From assembly GCF_014654675.1 (NCBI RefSeq), contig NZ_BNBC01000045.1, forward strand, positions 1 to 64,000: 64,000 nt of DNA. The letters run 5' to 3'. This DNA is from Streptomyces spiralis. Lineage in GTDB: Bacteria > Actinomycetota > Actinomycetes > Streptomycetales > Streptomycetaceae. Shown one piece after another: positions 44,482 to 53,053 of the stretch. The stretch's first letter is position 1. Every line of letters begins with the position of its first letter. The position numbers were made by a program, and so were the translations under genes. The notes below the pieces were generated by a model. That model was not told the origin of the DNA, ran no database searches, and worked only from the letters and a program-made list of their open reading frames with translations.

Positions 44482-44875
44482 CCGTGCCTCCTCATGGGAA
44501 GTGCGCTCTGGTCTCCTCATGATCACCCCTCCCGGGCCCGATGGCCACCCATTCGGCAAGGTCTGTGAGACATGGTTGTGACGACAGGAGTCGGCCCCCA
44601 CAAGCGGAATCAGGCATTCCATACGGTGCCGTCGATACCGCCGAACGGGTTGTTCCACGAAGCCCCAGGTCACAGGCGCACGACGCCCGAACCCTTGGTA
44701 CGTAAGGGCTCGGCCGGAAAATCCGTGTACGACACACCTCGATACCAGGAGATCTCACACAGATGATGGATCACCGATGGGCCGAATGATCCATACGCCG
44801 TTGATCAGAGGATGAGCAGAGGGTGACCGGAGGCGGCACGGAGCCCGACCGGAGCCCCGGCCGGGCGAGTCCCGG
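44482..44875 (-). promoter_or_regulatory. Upstream region of gbn with GATC motifs
   Basis: 394 nt without a gene. It holds ATGATC (GATCAT on the other strand) at 44519-44524 and 44786-44791 and further GATC at 44769-44772 and 44803-44806; GGATCA...TGATCC form an inverted repeat at 44768-44792. These match the motif reported for Gbn and suggest autoregulation. No promoter could be fixed with confidence. Confidence 0.45.
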
Positions 44876-46474
44876 TCACGCCAGGGCGACGAGATCCGCG
44901 TAGTCGGAGCCCCACAGGTCCTCGACACCGTCGGGCAGCAGGATGATCCGCTCCGGCTGGAGCGCCTCGACCGCCCCCTCGTCGTGCGTGACGAGCACGA
45001 CCGCGCCCTTGTAGGTGCGCAGCGCCCCGAGGATCTCCTCGCGGCTGGCCGGGTCGAGGTTGTTGGTCGGCTCGTCGAGCAGCAGCACGTTCGCGGAGGA
45101 GACGACCAGGGTGGCCAGGGCCAGGCGGGTCTTCTCGCCGCCGGAGAGGACGCCGGCCGGCTTGTCGACGTCGTCACCGGAGAAGAGGAACGAGCCCAGC
45201 ACCTTGCGGACCTCGACGAGGTCCATGTCGGGGGCCGCCGAGCGCATGTTCTCCAGGACCGTGCGGTCCGGGTCGAGGGTCTCGTGCTCCTGGGCGTAGT
45301 AGCCGAGCTTGAGGCCGTGACCGGGGACTACCTCGCCGGTGTCGGGCGTCTCGACCCCGCCGAGCAGGCGCAGCAGGGTGGTCTTGCCGGCGCCGTTGAG
45401 GCCGAGGATGACGACCCGGGAGCCCTTGTCGATGGCCAGGTCGACGTCGGTGAAGATCTCCAGGGAGCCGTACGACTTCGACAGGCCCTCGGCCATCAGC
45501 GGGGTCTTGCCGCAGGGCGCGGGCTCCGGGAAGCGGAGCTTGGCGACCTTGTCGGACTGGCGGACGGCCTCCAGACCGGAGAGCAGCTTGTCGGCGCGGC
45601 GGGCCATGTTCTGCGCGGCGACGGTCTTGGTCGCCTTGGCGCGCATCTTGTCGGCCTGGGCGTTGAGCGCGGCGGCCTTCTTCTCGGCGTTGGCCCGCTC
45701 CCGCTTGCGGCGCTTCTCGTCGGCCTCGCGCTGCTGCTGGTAGAGCTTCCAGCCCATGTTGTAGACGTCGATCGCCGAACGGTTGGCGTCCAGGTAGAAC
45801 ACCTTGTTGACGACCGTGTCGACCAGGTCGACGTCGTGCGAGATGACGATGAAGCCGCCGCGGTAGGTCTTCAGGTAGTCGCGCAGCCAGATGATCGAGT
45901 CCGCGTCGAGGTGGTTGGTCGGCTCGTCCAGGAGCAGCGTGTCCGCGTCGGAGAACAGGATCCGCGCCAGCTCGATACGGCGGCGCTGACCGCCGGAGAG
46001 CGTGTGCAGGGGCTGGCCGAGCACCCGGTCGGGCAGGTTGAGCGCGGCGGCGATGGTGGCGGCCTCGGCCTCGGCGGAGTATCCGCCCTTGGTGAGGAAC
46101 TCGGTCTCCTGGCGCTCGTACTGCTTGAGCGCCTTCTCGCGGGTGGAGCCCTTGCCGGTGGCGATGCGCTGCTCGTTCTCGCGCATCTTGCGGATCAGTA
46201 CGTCGAGGCCGCGGGCGGAGAGGATGCGGTCGCGGGCGAGCACGTCGAGGTCGCCGGTGCGGGGGTCCTGCGGGAGGTAGCCGACCTCGCCGGAGCGGGT
46301 GACGGTACCGGCGGCGGGGATGCCCTCGCCGGCCAGGACCTTGGTCAGGGTCGTCTTGCCGGCGCCGTTGCGGCCGACCAGGCCGATGCGGTCGCCCTTG
46401 GCGACGCGGAAAGTGGCGTTCTCGATGAGGATGCGGGCACCGGCGCGCAGCTCGATGCCGGAAGCGGAGATCAC
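44876..46474 (-). CDS. ABC-F family ATPase
   Basis: A 532-residue ABC-F protein with two ATPase domains and no membrane segment: Walker A GRNGAGKTTL and GLNGAGKTTLL, signatures LSGGQRRRIELAR and LSGGEKTRLALAT, Walker B DTLLLDEPTNHLD and NVLLLDEPTNNLD. A charged linker (about 245-300, QQQREADEKRRKRERANAEK) corresponds to the ribosomal P-site-tRNA interaction motif. Such proteins act on the ribosome as translation factors (EttA-like) or give antibiotic protection; the housekeeping location favours the former. GTG 46474 begins the conserved ISASGIELRAG. Confidence 0.9.
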   Translation of the reverse strand: MISASGIELRAGARILIENATFRVAKGDRIGLVGRNGAGKTTLTKVLAGEGIPAAGTVTRSGEVGYLPQDPRTGDLDVLARDRILSARGLDVLIRKMRENEQRIATGKGSTREKALKQYERQETEFLTKGGYSAEAEAATIAAALNLPDRVLGQPLHTLSGGQRRRIELARILFSDADTLLLDEPTNHLDADSIIWLRDYLKTYRGGFIVISHDVDLVDTVVNKVFYLDANRSAIDVYNMGWKLYQQQREADEKRRKRERANAEKKAAALNAQADKMRAKATKTVAAQNMARRADKLLSGLEAVRQSDKVAKLRFPEPAPCGKTPLMAEGLSKSYGSLEIFTDVDLAIDKGSRVVILGLNGAGKTTLLRLLGGVETPDTGEVVPGHGLKLGYYAQEHETLDPDRTVLENMRSAAPDMDLVEVRKVLGSFLFSGDDVDKPAGVLSGGEKTRLALATLVVSSANVLLLDEPTNNLDPASREEILGALRTYKGAVVLVTHDEGAVEALQPERIILLPDGVEDLWGSDYADLVALA

Positions 46475-46695
46475 GGACAGACTCCAGGGCAGGTGGGGGC
46501 GGATGGGCGGCTGTGGACGTACCCGCCCTCTAATGCGCAAGGAGAATGGCCATGCGAAACAGTCTAACGGGGGTGTGCAAGCGGTTTTCCCGTCCGCTCG
46601 CGGCGTGAGCGCCGGGGCGTTGTCAGTGGCCGGTGCCAGACTGAGCGGCGAACCGGACTTTCCGGCGAGTACCGACTCACAAGGGAGTGATCGGC

Positions 46696-47109
46696 ATGGC
46701 GGACACCGGCGGCGGGCGCCCGAGCGTCTACCCCACGCTGCTGTACGCGGACGCGAAGGCGGCGATCAAACTGCTCACCGAGGCCCTCGGTTTCACCGAG
46801 CTGACGGTCTACGAGGGCGAGGACGGCCTGGTTCACCACGCCGAGCTGGTGCAGGGCAACGGCGCGGTGATGCTGGGCTCCAAGGGCCGTGGCGGCCGCT
46901 TCGACGAGGCGATGCGCGGCGCGGGCCCCGTGGGGGTGTACGTCGTGGTGGACGACGTGGACGGCCACTACCAGCGCGCTGTGGACCACGGCGTGGAGAT
47001 CCTGATGCCCCCGACGGACCAGGACTACGGGTCCCGGGACTACATGGCCCGGGACGCCGAGGGCAACATCTGGAGCTTCGGCACGTACGCCCCGCGCATG
47101 GAGGGCTGA
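46696..47109 (+). CDS. VOC (glyoxalase/bleomycin-resistance fold) protein
   Basis: A 137-residue VOC-superfamily protein of the PhnB-like type (YPTLLYADAKAAIKLLTEAL, GVYVVVDDVDGHYQRAVDHG, YMARDAEGNIWSFGTY). It may be a dioxygenase, glyoxalase or binding protein; metal ligands cannot be assigned with certainty. ATG 46696 follows AAGGGAG; the in-frame GTG at 46687 overlaps that site and is rejected. Confidence 0.85.
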   Translation: MADTGGGRPSVYPTLLYADAKAAIKLLTEALGFTELTVYEGEDGLVHHAELVQGNGAVMLGSKGRGGRFDEAMRGAGPVGVYVVVDDVDGHYQRAVDHGVEILMPPTDQDYGSRDYMARDAEGNIWSFGTYAPRMEG

Positions 47110-47131
47110 GCCGCCTCCCGCGGGCAGGCGC

Positions 47132-48550
47132 CTAACTGCCGCCGGTGTGCACTTGGAAGGCGGCCCGGCGGACCGCCTTCGCCAGGGCGGGGTCGGGGTG
47201 GGCGGCGGCGAGCGCGACCAGCACCTGCACGGTACGGGGGTGGCCGACGGCCCGTACCTCGTCCAGCAGCGCGGGGACGGTGGGCTGCAGCGCGGCCTCC
47301 AGGTGGCGGACGAGCATCGGGGCCTCTCCGTGGTCGGCGACGGCGGCGGCGGTGTCCACCCACAGCCACGTGGCCTCCTCGCGGGTGAGGACCTCGTGGG
47401 CGTCCTCCGGGTCGACGCCGTCGTGCTCCGCCAGCCACAGCAGGGCGTACGGCCGCAGCGCGGGCTCGTCGAGCACGGCGCGTACGTCGGGCTCGGCGGG
47501 GGCGCCCACGACCCGCAGCGCCTCGAAGGCGAGCCCGCGCAGCAGGGCGTCCTCGCCGCGTGCGGCACCGAGCAGTTCGGTGACGGCGCTGCCGACGGGG
47601 CGGGCGGCGAGCCAGGCCCGGTACTCGGCGCGGGCCGCGTTCGGGCGCAGCTGGGCGCAGCCGCGGAGCATGTCCTCGGCCGCCTGCTCGATGTTCCCCG
47701 CGGGGCTCTGGGCGGCGACGCAGATCTGCTCCAGCTTGACCCAGACCGCCCAGCTGCCCAGCGGGGTGAGCGTGGCCTGGCCGTCGCCGTAGGTGAGCGC
47801 GCCGACGGAGGCGAGCGCCCGCAGCGCCCAGTCGAGCAGGGGGGCCAGTGCACCGGCCTCGGCGGGGCCCGCGAGGCTCGCCGGCTCGGCGGCGGGTACG
47901 GCGGGCTGGGCGTCGTAGGGCACCTCGCAGCGTGCGGTGCGCAGCTCGGTGACGCGCTGCCGGAGGAGGTCGAGGAGCTGCTCGACCGGGACGGGGCCGG
48001 CCGAGAGCTGGAGGAAGGACAGCACCTGCGGCATGGCCGAGACGACTTCGGCGACGGCGGCGGCCTCCTGGTCCCCGGGCTCCGGACAGGCCAGCGACCA
48101 GGCGTCGAAGAGGGCGACCCAGCCGCGCAGCACGGCGCTGTCGTCGCGGTCCCAGGCGCGCAGCCGCCAGCCGGGGCGGGCGTTGTCGCCGTGCACCTCG
48201 ACCAGGCCGGCGAGGCGGGCGGTGTCCCAGTCGGCGCGGACCTGGTCGACGCCCAGACGCAGCTCGGCGGCGGCCTGCCGCGCGGTCGCCTCGGAGAGGG
48301 TGGCCTTGCCGTCGGCGGTCGCCCCGTTCCGGCCGGGTCCGAGGGCGGCGTCGGCCCAGCGGGCGACGCGGACCGCCCCGGCGAGGCCGGAGCGCGCCAT
48401 TCTGGCCAGTTCCGCGGGTGCCGGGGTGCCCTCCGGGGGGCGCGGTGCGGCGCGGCGCGGGCGCCGCTGGTTCACGGCTCGGGGGGCGGCGGCCAGGGGT
48501 CGTGGTCGGACGAGTCGAAGCCTGGAGTCGCGCGGGATACGGGACGTCAC
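47132..48550 (-). CDS. Large conserved hypothetical protein (Ala/Leu-rich, helical)
   Basis: A 472-residue protein of unknown function. The first about 45 residues are basic and Pro-rich (SRIPRDSRLRLVRPRPLAAA); the rest is Ala/Leu/Glu-rich and looks like helical repeats, with a possible winged-helix stretch near 80-130 (LSEATARQAAAELRLGVDQV). GTG 48550 is the best start. The region before it carries the CAAACGGAA inverted repeat that overlaps the ribosome site. It is convergent with the VOC gene, 22 nt away. Confidence 0.72.
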   Translation of the reverse strand: MTSRIPRDSRLRLVRPRPLAAAPRAVNQRRPRRAAPRPPEGTPAPAELARMARSGLAGAVRVARWADAALGPGRNGATADGKATLSEATARQAAAELRLGVDQVRADWDTARLAGLVEVHGDNARPGWRLRAWDRDDSAVLRGWVALFDAWSLACPEPGDQEAAAVAEVVSAMPQVLSFLQLSAGPVPVEQLLDLLRQRVTELRTARCEVPYDAQPAVPAAEPASLAGPAEAGALAPLLDWALRALASVGALTYGDGQATLTPLGSWAVWVKLEQICVAAQSPAGNIEQAAEDMLRGCAQLRPNAARAEYRAWLAARPVGSAVTELLGAARGEDALLRGLAFEALRVVGAPAEPDVRAVLDEPALRPYALLWLAEHDGVDPEDAHEVLTREEATWLWVDTAAAVADHGEAPMLVRHLEAALQPTVPALLDEVRAVGHPRTVQVLVALAAAHPDPALAKAVRRAAFQVHTGGS

Positions 48551-48872
48551 GGGTGCAGTCTTCCGTTTGACGGTCCGAAAACCCAAACGGAATGTCACGG
48601 CGGGCGACGGAGATGGCCAACGCAGGGGTCCCCAGGGTGCCCGACAGAGCGGAACAAGCCAGCCCCACATCCCCAAACGGAACCACCTCGGCCGCCCACC
48701 GCCCCCCGCGGCCGGCCGAGTCTCCGCAGCCGCTCCGGTCCCCCGTGATCAGTCCCGTCGGGCCCGGGCGCGGGGCCCACCCGACACGCCTCGTCCGCGT
48801 GTTCGGCCCGGGCTGCCCGGTCGCCCCCACCCGCCCGTCGGGCCGCCCGTCCGCCGGGGCCGCGCGGCCCCG
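48551..48872 (-). promoter_or_regulatory. Upstream region with three copies of CAAACGGAA
   Basis: 322 nt without a gene. TTCCGTTTG (48561-48569) and CAAACGGAA (48584-48592) form a perfect 9-bp inverted repeat with a 14-nt centre; a third CAAACGGAA lies at 48674-48682. On the coding strand of the hypothetical gene the last arm (CAAACGGAA) contains the likely GGAAG ribosome site 10-14 nt before GTG. The remaining sequence shows nothing I recognise. Confidence 0.6.
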
Positions 48873-50003
48873 TCACATCAGCGGGGTGAGGAAGCGGCGC
48901 AGGGCTTCCTCGTAGCTGTCGGGGTCGGCGTTCCACATGGCGCTGTGGGGGGCGTTCGGGACCGTGTGCAGGGCCACCAGGTTGGGGTGGCGGGCGGCGA
49001 GGCGGCGGGAGTAGCGCCAGGGGGCCACCTCGTCGCCGGGGCCGTGGAAGATCAGCGTCGGCACGGTGAGCCGCGCCGGGTCGTTCGCCCGGGCGAGCCG
49101 GTCGCCGTACAGGCCCACGCGGCCCTGCGCGGCACGCACCGCGAGCGGCAGCAGGGGGCGCGGTGTGTGCCGTGCCTTGGCCAGGGCGCGCAGTGTCGCC
49201 TCCCAGTCGAGCACGGGCGAGTCCAGGATCAGCCCGGAGACGCGCTCGCGCAGGTCCGACTCGAGGGCGGCGCGCAGCGCCATGGTGGCGCCGGTGGACC
49301 AGCCGTGCAGGACGACCCGTTCGGCGCCGTACCGCACGGCGTAGCCGATCGCCGCGTCCAGGTCGCGCCACTCGGTCTCGCCGAGGTGGTTCAGGCCGTC
49401 CGGGGAGCGGGGCGCGCCCGGGTCGCCGCGGTAGGTGACGTCGAGCACCGGGAAGTGCCTGCGGTGCAGGAACTCCATGATGTTCAGGGGGAGTTCGCGG
49501 GTGGTGCCCAGCCCGTGCACGGTGATCACCCAGGTCTCGCGGACCCCCGGCACGAGCCAGGCGGGCAGCGTGCCGAGCTCGCCCGGGACCTCCACGTCGT
49601 CGTGGTGCAGGCCGAGGGCGGAACGGGGGTCGCCGACGTACAGGTTCGGGGTGAGCCAGACCTTGTCGCGGGGGTGCGGCAGGCCGTGCGTGACCCGTTC
49701 CAGTCGGCGTACGACGGTGTCGGGCAGGTGCGGGGCGTCCGGCAGGACGGGACCGACGACCGCGTGGGAGCCGTTGCCGGCCAGGCCGTAGGTGCCGGGC
49801 CGCAGGGAGGCCAGGTCCCGCGTGAGCGTGATCTGGCCCGCGGCCGTGCTGTGCACGGTGAGCCTGGGTTCGGTGGGCAGGGGCCGGCCCGGGGGCGCCT
49901 TGAGCGCGGCGTCGCTGGCGAGCCGGCCGGCGGCGACGCTCGCCGCGCCGGCCGCCAGGGTCGCGGTGACGGCCGCTGCCGTCGCTCTGACTACTGTGCG
50001 CAC
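48873..50003 (-). CDS. Alpha/beta hydrolase (esterase/lipase-like), probably exported or membrane-anchored
   Basis: A 376-residue protein with a hydrophobic N-terminal segment (about 6-30, TAAAVTATLAAGAASVAAG) acting as anchor or signal, and an alpha/beta-hydrolase domain: HGLGTTRELP oxyanion region, nucleophile elbow HGWSTGATMAL, Asp in GDEVAPW and His in NAPHSAMWN. Substrate unknown. GTG 50003 starts the hydrophobic segment; an ATG at 50061 would add a 20-residue Arg/Pro-rich head. Confidence 0.85.
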   Translation of the reverse strand: MRTVVRATAAAVTATLAAGAASVAAGRLASDAALKAPPGRPLPTEPRLTVHSTAAGQITLTRDLASLRPGTYGLAGNGSHAVVGPVLPDAPHLPDTVVRRLERVTHGLPHPRDKVWLTPNLYVGDPRSALGLHHDDVEVPGELGTLPAWLVPGVRETWVITVHGLGTTRELPLNIMEFLHRRHFPVLDVTYRGDPGAPRSPDGLNHLGETEWRDLDAAIGYAVRYGAERVVLHGWSTGATMALRAALESDLRERVSGLILDSPVLDWEATLRALAKARHTPRPLLPLAVRAAQGRVGLYGDRLARANDPARLTVPTLIFHGPGDEVAPWRYSRRLAARHPNLVALHTVPNAPHSAMWNADPDSYEEALRRFLTPLM

Positions 50004-50092
50004 AGGTCCAGTGTCGTGGCGTACCCGGTCACCGGCCAGTGGGAGGAAGGGTCGGGGTGACATGTTCCTGCGAGTTCCAGAAAGAGCCGGCT

Positions 50093-50806
50093 TCACCCCT
50101 CACTGGCCGGCTGTCCGTAGCCCCGCAGCCGCTCCGTCACCCGGGCCAGCTGTTCGCTCGACAGCAGGGACGGGGCCAGGCCCGGCACCGAGGACGCGGT
50201 CAGCCACAGCCGGCACATCCACTCCAGCTGGGCCGTGCGGTCGTAGGCCTGGTCGAGGGTGGCGCCGTAGGTGACGGTGCCGTGGTTCTGCAGGAGGCAG
50301 CCGGAGCGGTCGGCGAGGGCGCGCAGCATGTTCTGGGCCAGTTCCTCGGTGCCGTAGGTCGCGTAGGGGGCGACACGCACCGGACCGCCGAGCGCGGCGG
50401 CCATGTAGTGGACCAGGGGCAGCTCGGGGACGAGTGTCGAGACGGCCGTCGCGTGCACGGCGTGGGTGTGGACGACGGCGGCCGCTTCGGTGGCGCGGTA
50501 GATCGCCAGGTGCAGGGGCAGCTCGCTGGTCGGGACCAGCGTGCCGAGCACCTGCCGGCCGTCGAGTCCGACGCCGGTGATGTCGTCCGGCGTGAGCCGG
50601 TCGTACGGCACGCCCGACGGCGTGACCAGCACGATCTCCCCCACGCGCACCGACACGTTGCCGGAGGTGCCGACCACCAGCCCGTCGGTCACCGTGCGCC
50701 GGGCCGTCGCGACCAGCTCGCCCCAGGCGCGGGCCTCCGGCTCCCGCACCTCCCGCGCGCCCCCGGGATCTGTTGCATCCGTCACTCGCATGTCCCGCTC
50801 AGCCAT
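50093..50806 (-). CDS. Class II aldolase/adducin family protein (fuculose-phosphate-aldolase-like)
   Basis: A 237-residue zinc aldolase-type protein. GTSGNVSVR binds phosphate; VVHTHAVHATAV supplies zinc histidines; LLQNHGTVTYG a further one. Candidates are L-fuculose-1-phosphate aldolase or 5-deoxyribose salvage enzymes; the sequence alone cannot decide. ATG 50806 has AAAGGATC 8 nt upstream and is preferred over ATG 50791. It is divergent from the phosphate permease gene. Confidence 0.85.
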   Translation of the reverse strand: MAERDMRVTDATDPGGAREVREPEARAWGELVATARRTVTDGLVVGTSGNVSVRVGEIVLVTPSGVPYDRLTPDDITGVGLDGRQVLGTLVPTSELPLHLAIYRATEAAAVVHTHAVHATAVSTLVPELPLVHYMAAALGGPVRVAPYATYGTEELAQNMLRALADRSGCLLQNHGTVTYGATLDQAYDRTAQLEWMCRLWLTASSVPGLAPSLLSSEQLARVTERLRGYGQPASEG

Positions 50807-50935
50807 GCCGTGATCCTTTCAGCCCGGACGTGCGGCAGGCCAGGGACAGCCGGTCCTCCGGGCCGCGGGCAACGGCCCGCGCCGGCGAAACGGAACCTCG
50901 GGGAAGCAGATTCGGACACTCCGAGGACCGACCCA

Positions 50936-50976
50936 GTTCATCTTCCGTTCACCCTGGTTACCTACGTTCAACCAGC
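50936..50976 (+). promoter_or_regulatory. PHO box (PhoP-binding direct repeats) upstream of the phosphate permease
   Basis: Two adjoining 11-nt units GTTCATCTTCC (50936-50946) and GTTCACCCTGG (50947-50957) match the Streptomyces PhoP direct-repeat consensus, and a further GTTCAACCAGC lies at 50966-50976. The array lies 30-70 nt before the permease ATG. The gene is therefore predicted to respond to phosphate starvation through PhoR-PhoP. Confidence 0.72.
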
Positions 50977-51005
50977 CAATGACGCTCGAACGATTGCCTG
51001 GGTAA

Positions 51006-52388
51006 ATGGAAAGCTTCTCGCTGATCCTCGCGATTGTGGTGGTAACCGCACTCGCGTTCGATTTCACGAACGGTTTCCACGACACCGCCAACGCGATGGC
51101 CACCACCATCTCGACCGGCGCACTCAAGCCCAAGGTCGCGGTGGCCATGTCCGCCGCGCTCAACCTGGTGGGCGCCTTCCTCTCCGTGGAGGTCGCCAAC
51201 ACGATCTCCAAGGGCCTCGTCGACGAGGCCGGCATCCGTCCCGAGGTCATTTTCGCCGCCCTGGTCGGCGCGATCCTCTGGAACCTGCTGACCTGGCTGG
51301 TCGGGCTTCCGTCCAGTTCCTCGCACGCCCTGATGGGCGGTCTGATCGGCGCCACGATCGCCTCGGCCGGCGTCGGCGCCGTGCACGGCGACGCCCTGGT
51401 CACCAAGGTCATCATCCCGGCGGTCGCCGCCCCGGTCGTCGCGGGCCTCGCCGCGATGCTCGCGACCCGGCTGTCGTACACGATCGGCAGGAAAGCGGAC
51501 GGCAAGGCGGCCGAGAAGGGCCACCGCGCCGGGCAGATCGCCTCCGCCGGCCTGGTCTCGCTCGCCCACGGCACCAACGACGCGCAGAAGACGATGGGTG
51601 TCATCACCCTCGCCCTGATCGCCGGCGGCGCCATCGCCCCCGGCTCCAACCCTCCCACCTGGGTCATCCTCTCCGCGGGTCTGGCGATCGCGCTCGGCAC
51701 CTACATCGGCGGCTGGCGGATCATCCGCACCATGGGCACGGGCCTGACCGACCTCCAGCCGCAGCAGGGCTTCGCCGCTCAGACCAGCGCGGCCACCGCC
51801 ATCCTGGCCTCGTCCCACCTCGGCTTCTCGCTCTCCACCACGCACGTCGTCTCCGGCTCGGTGATGGGCGCGGGCCTGGGCCGCAAGGGCGGTGTGGTCC
51901 GCTGGTCCACCGCGGGCCGCATGGCCGTCGCCTGGGTGCTCACGCTGCCGGCCGCGGCGCTGGTCGGCGCGGGCGCGGAGGAGGTCACCGGGCTGGGCGA
52001 CTGGGGCACCGCGCTCGTCGCCGTGTTCCTCGTGGCCTCGAGCGCGGCGATCTGGAAGATCTCCCGCCGCCAGGTCGTCGACCACACCAACGTCACCCGG
52101 ACCGCGAGCGAGGAGCCGGCCGGGGTCGTGACCCAGGCGATCGCCGCCGTGACCCCGCCCCCGGCGGCCCCCGCGCCCGCCTCCACGGCACCGGTCTCCA
52201 CGGACGAGTCCCCCGCGGTCGAGTCGCTCACGGCGACGATCCCCGCCCAGCCGACCACGCCCGTCATCGACGCGCCGGTGATCGACGCGACAGTCATCGA
52301 CCCGCCCGTCATCGACATGTCCGTCATCGATCCGGCGCCCGCGCCTGCCGCGTCCACTCCGGCCACCCCGCCGGCCGCCACCGTCTGA
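51006..52388 (+). CDS. Low-affinity inorganic phosphate transporter (PiT family)
   Basis: A 460-residue PiT permease with about ten helices and both PiT signatures: GFHDTANAMATTISTGAL near the N-terminus and AHGTNDAQKTMGVI in the second half. After the last helix (about 350) a 100-residue Ala/Pro/Thr tail ends in five near-repeats of the type PVID-x (PVIDAPVIDATVIDPPVID), coded by a 15-bp period at 52261-52330. The PHO box upstream and the small downstream membrane protein (pit accessory) match the PitH2 locus as I recall it. Confidence 0.92.
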   Translation: MESFSLILAIVVVTALAFDFTNGFHDTANAMATTISTGALKPKVAVAMSAALNLVGAFLSVEVANTISKGLVDEAGIRPEVIFAALVGAILWNLLTWLVGLPSSSSHALMGGLIGATIASAGVGAVHGDALVTKVIIPAVAAPVVAGLAAMLATRLSYTIGRKADGKAAEKGHRAGQIASAGLVSLAHGTNDAQKTMGVITLALIAGGAIAPGSNPPTWVILSAGLAIALGTYIGGWRIIRTMGTGLTDLQPQQGFAAQTSAATAILASSHLGFSLSTTHVVSGSVMGAGLGRKGGVVRWSTAGRMAVAWVLTLPAAALVGAGAEEVTGLGDWGTALVAVFLVASSAAIWKISRRQVVDHTNVTRTASEEPAGVVTQAIAAVTPPPAAPAPASTAPVSTDESPAVESLTATIPAQPTTPVIDAPVIDATVIDPPVIDMSVIDPAPAPAASTPATPPAATV

Positions 52389-52422
52389 CCCCCGCACACC
52401 CGGCACCCAAGGAAGCATCACC

Positions 52423-52653
52423 ATGAAGATCGACTGGGCAGCCCTCGGCTCCGTCTTCGGCGTCAGCCTCGCGGTCACCGTGGGCCTGGTGGCACTGTTC
52501 ACCCTCGGCATCGCGGGTCTGTCCCGGCGGGAGCGGACCGTCGCGCAGGGCGACGGCGGCGGGGCCCTCGCGGTCACCGGCGCCTACGTCTGCTTCGCCG
52601 CCTGTGCCGCCGCGGTGGCCTACGGCATCTACCTCATCGTCGGCAAGGGCTGA
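52423..52653 (+). CDS. Small membrane protein paired with the phosphate permease
   Basis: A 76-residue protein with two helices (about 10-32 and 48-72) separated by a charged loop (SRRERTVAQGDGGG). It starts 34 nt after the PiT stop with an AAGGAAG site, so is co-transcribed. Such two-helix proteins often accompany Streptomyces pit genes; a regulatory or assembly role is inferred. Confidence 0.75.
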   Translation: MKIDWAALGSVFGVSLAVTVGLVALFTLGIAGLSRRERTVAQGDGGGALAVTGAYVCFAACAAAVAYGIYLIVGKG

Positions 52654-52703
52654 CAGCCGGTCAGAACCGCTGTCCGGACCCCGGAAGTCAAGAGCGTCCC
52701 ACC

Positions 52704-52753
52704 GCCCGCCCCGTCCGCGTCGCCACCTCGGCGAACGGGCGGGGCGGGCTTTT
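52704..52753 (+). terminator. Intrinsic terminator after the phosphate operon
   Basis: GCCCGCCCCG / CGGGGCGGGC (52704-52713 and 52740-52749), with extended imperfect pairing, is followed by TTTT. It separates the phosphate genes from the cobalamin leader. Confidence 0.85.
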
Positions 52754-52824
52754 CGCGCCGCCGGTGTGGGCCTCATCTCAGTATCCCTTCGCAGGTCAAC
52801 AGCGAGTTGACGGCTGTTCGCGGC

Positions 52825-52950
52825 GCGTGGTGGACTGCCGGAGCCATGTACGGCGGCAGGAGAGGAAGCCGGTGCGAATCCGGCGCGGTCCCGCCACTGT
52901 CACCGGGGTAGGAACCCCGGGAGCCAGGAACTCTCACCGCCGGTCTCGTC
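52825..52950 (+). ncRNA. Cobalamin riboswitch
   Basis: The conserved core is present: GAGAGGAAGCCGGTGCGAATCC (52859-52880 region), GCGCGGTCCCGCCACTG, and the B12 box GGAGCCAGGAACTCTC (52920-52934 region). It lies about 100 nt upstream of cobD at the head of the cobalamin operon and should lower expression when adenosylcobalamin is abundant. The 5' boundary is approximate. A hairpin CAGGG-CGTGGACA-CCCTG just downstream (52956-52973) ends close to the leader-ORF ribosome site (GTGAGGAC), the expected layout of a translational switch. Confidence 0.92.
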
Positions 52951-52989
52951 GAACCAGGGCGTGGACACCCTGAGTGAGGACATATCGCC

Positions 52990-53049
52990 ATGCGCGGCTG
53001 CCGACCGAGGTCCATCAGCAACGCTCTGCCCGACCCCGAAGTCGGCTGA
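52990..53049 (+). CDS. 19-codon leader ORF between riboswitch and cobD
   Basis: ATG at 52990 opens MRGCRPRSISNALPDPEVG and closes with TGA at 53047-53049, only 4 nt before the cobD ATG. It has a plausible GTGAGGAC site nine nt upstream, whereas cobD itself has no evident Shine-Dalgarno. Riboswitch control may thus act on this ORF and reach cobD by translational coupling. Whether it is translated is unproven. Confidence 0.5.
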   Translation: MRGCRPRSISNALPDPEVG

Positions 53050-53053
53050 ACCC

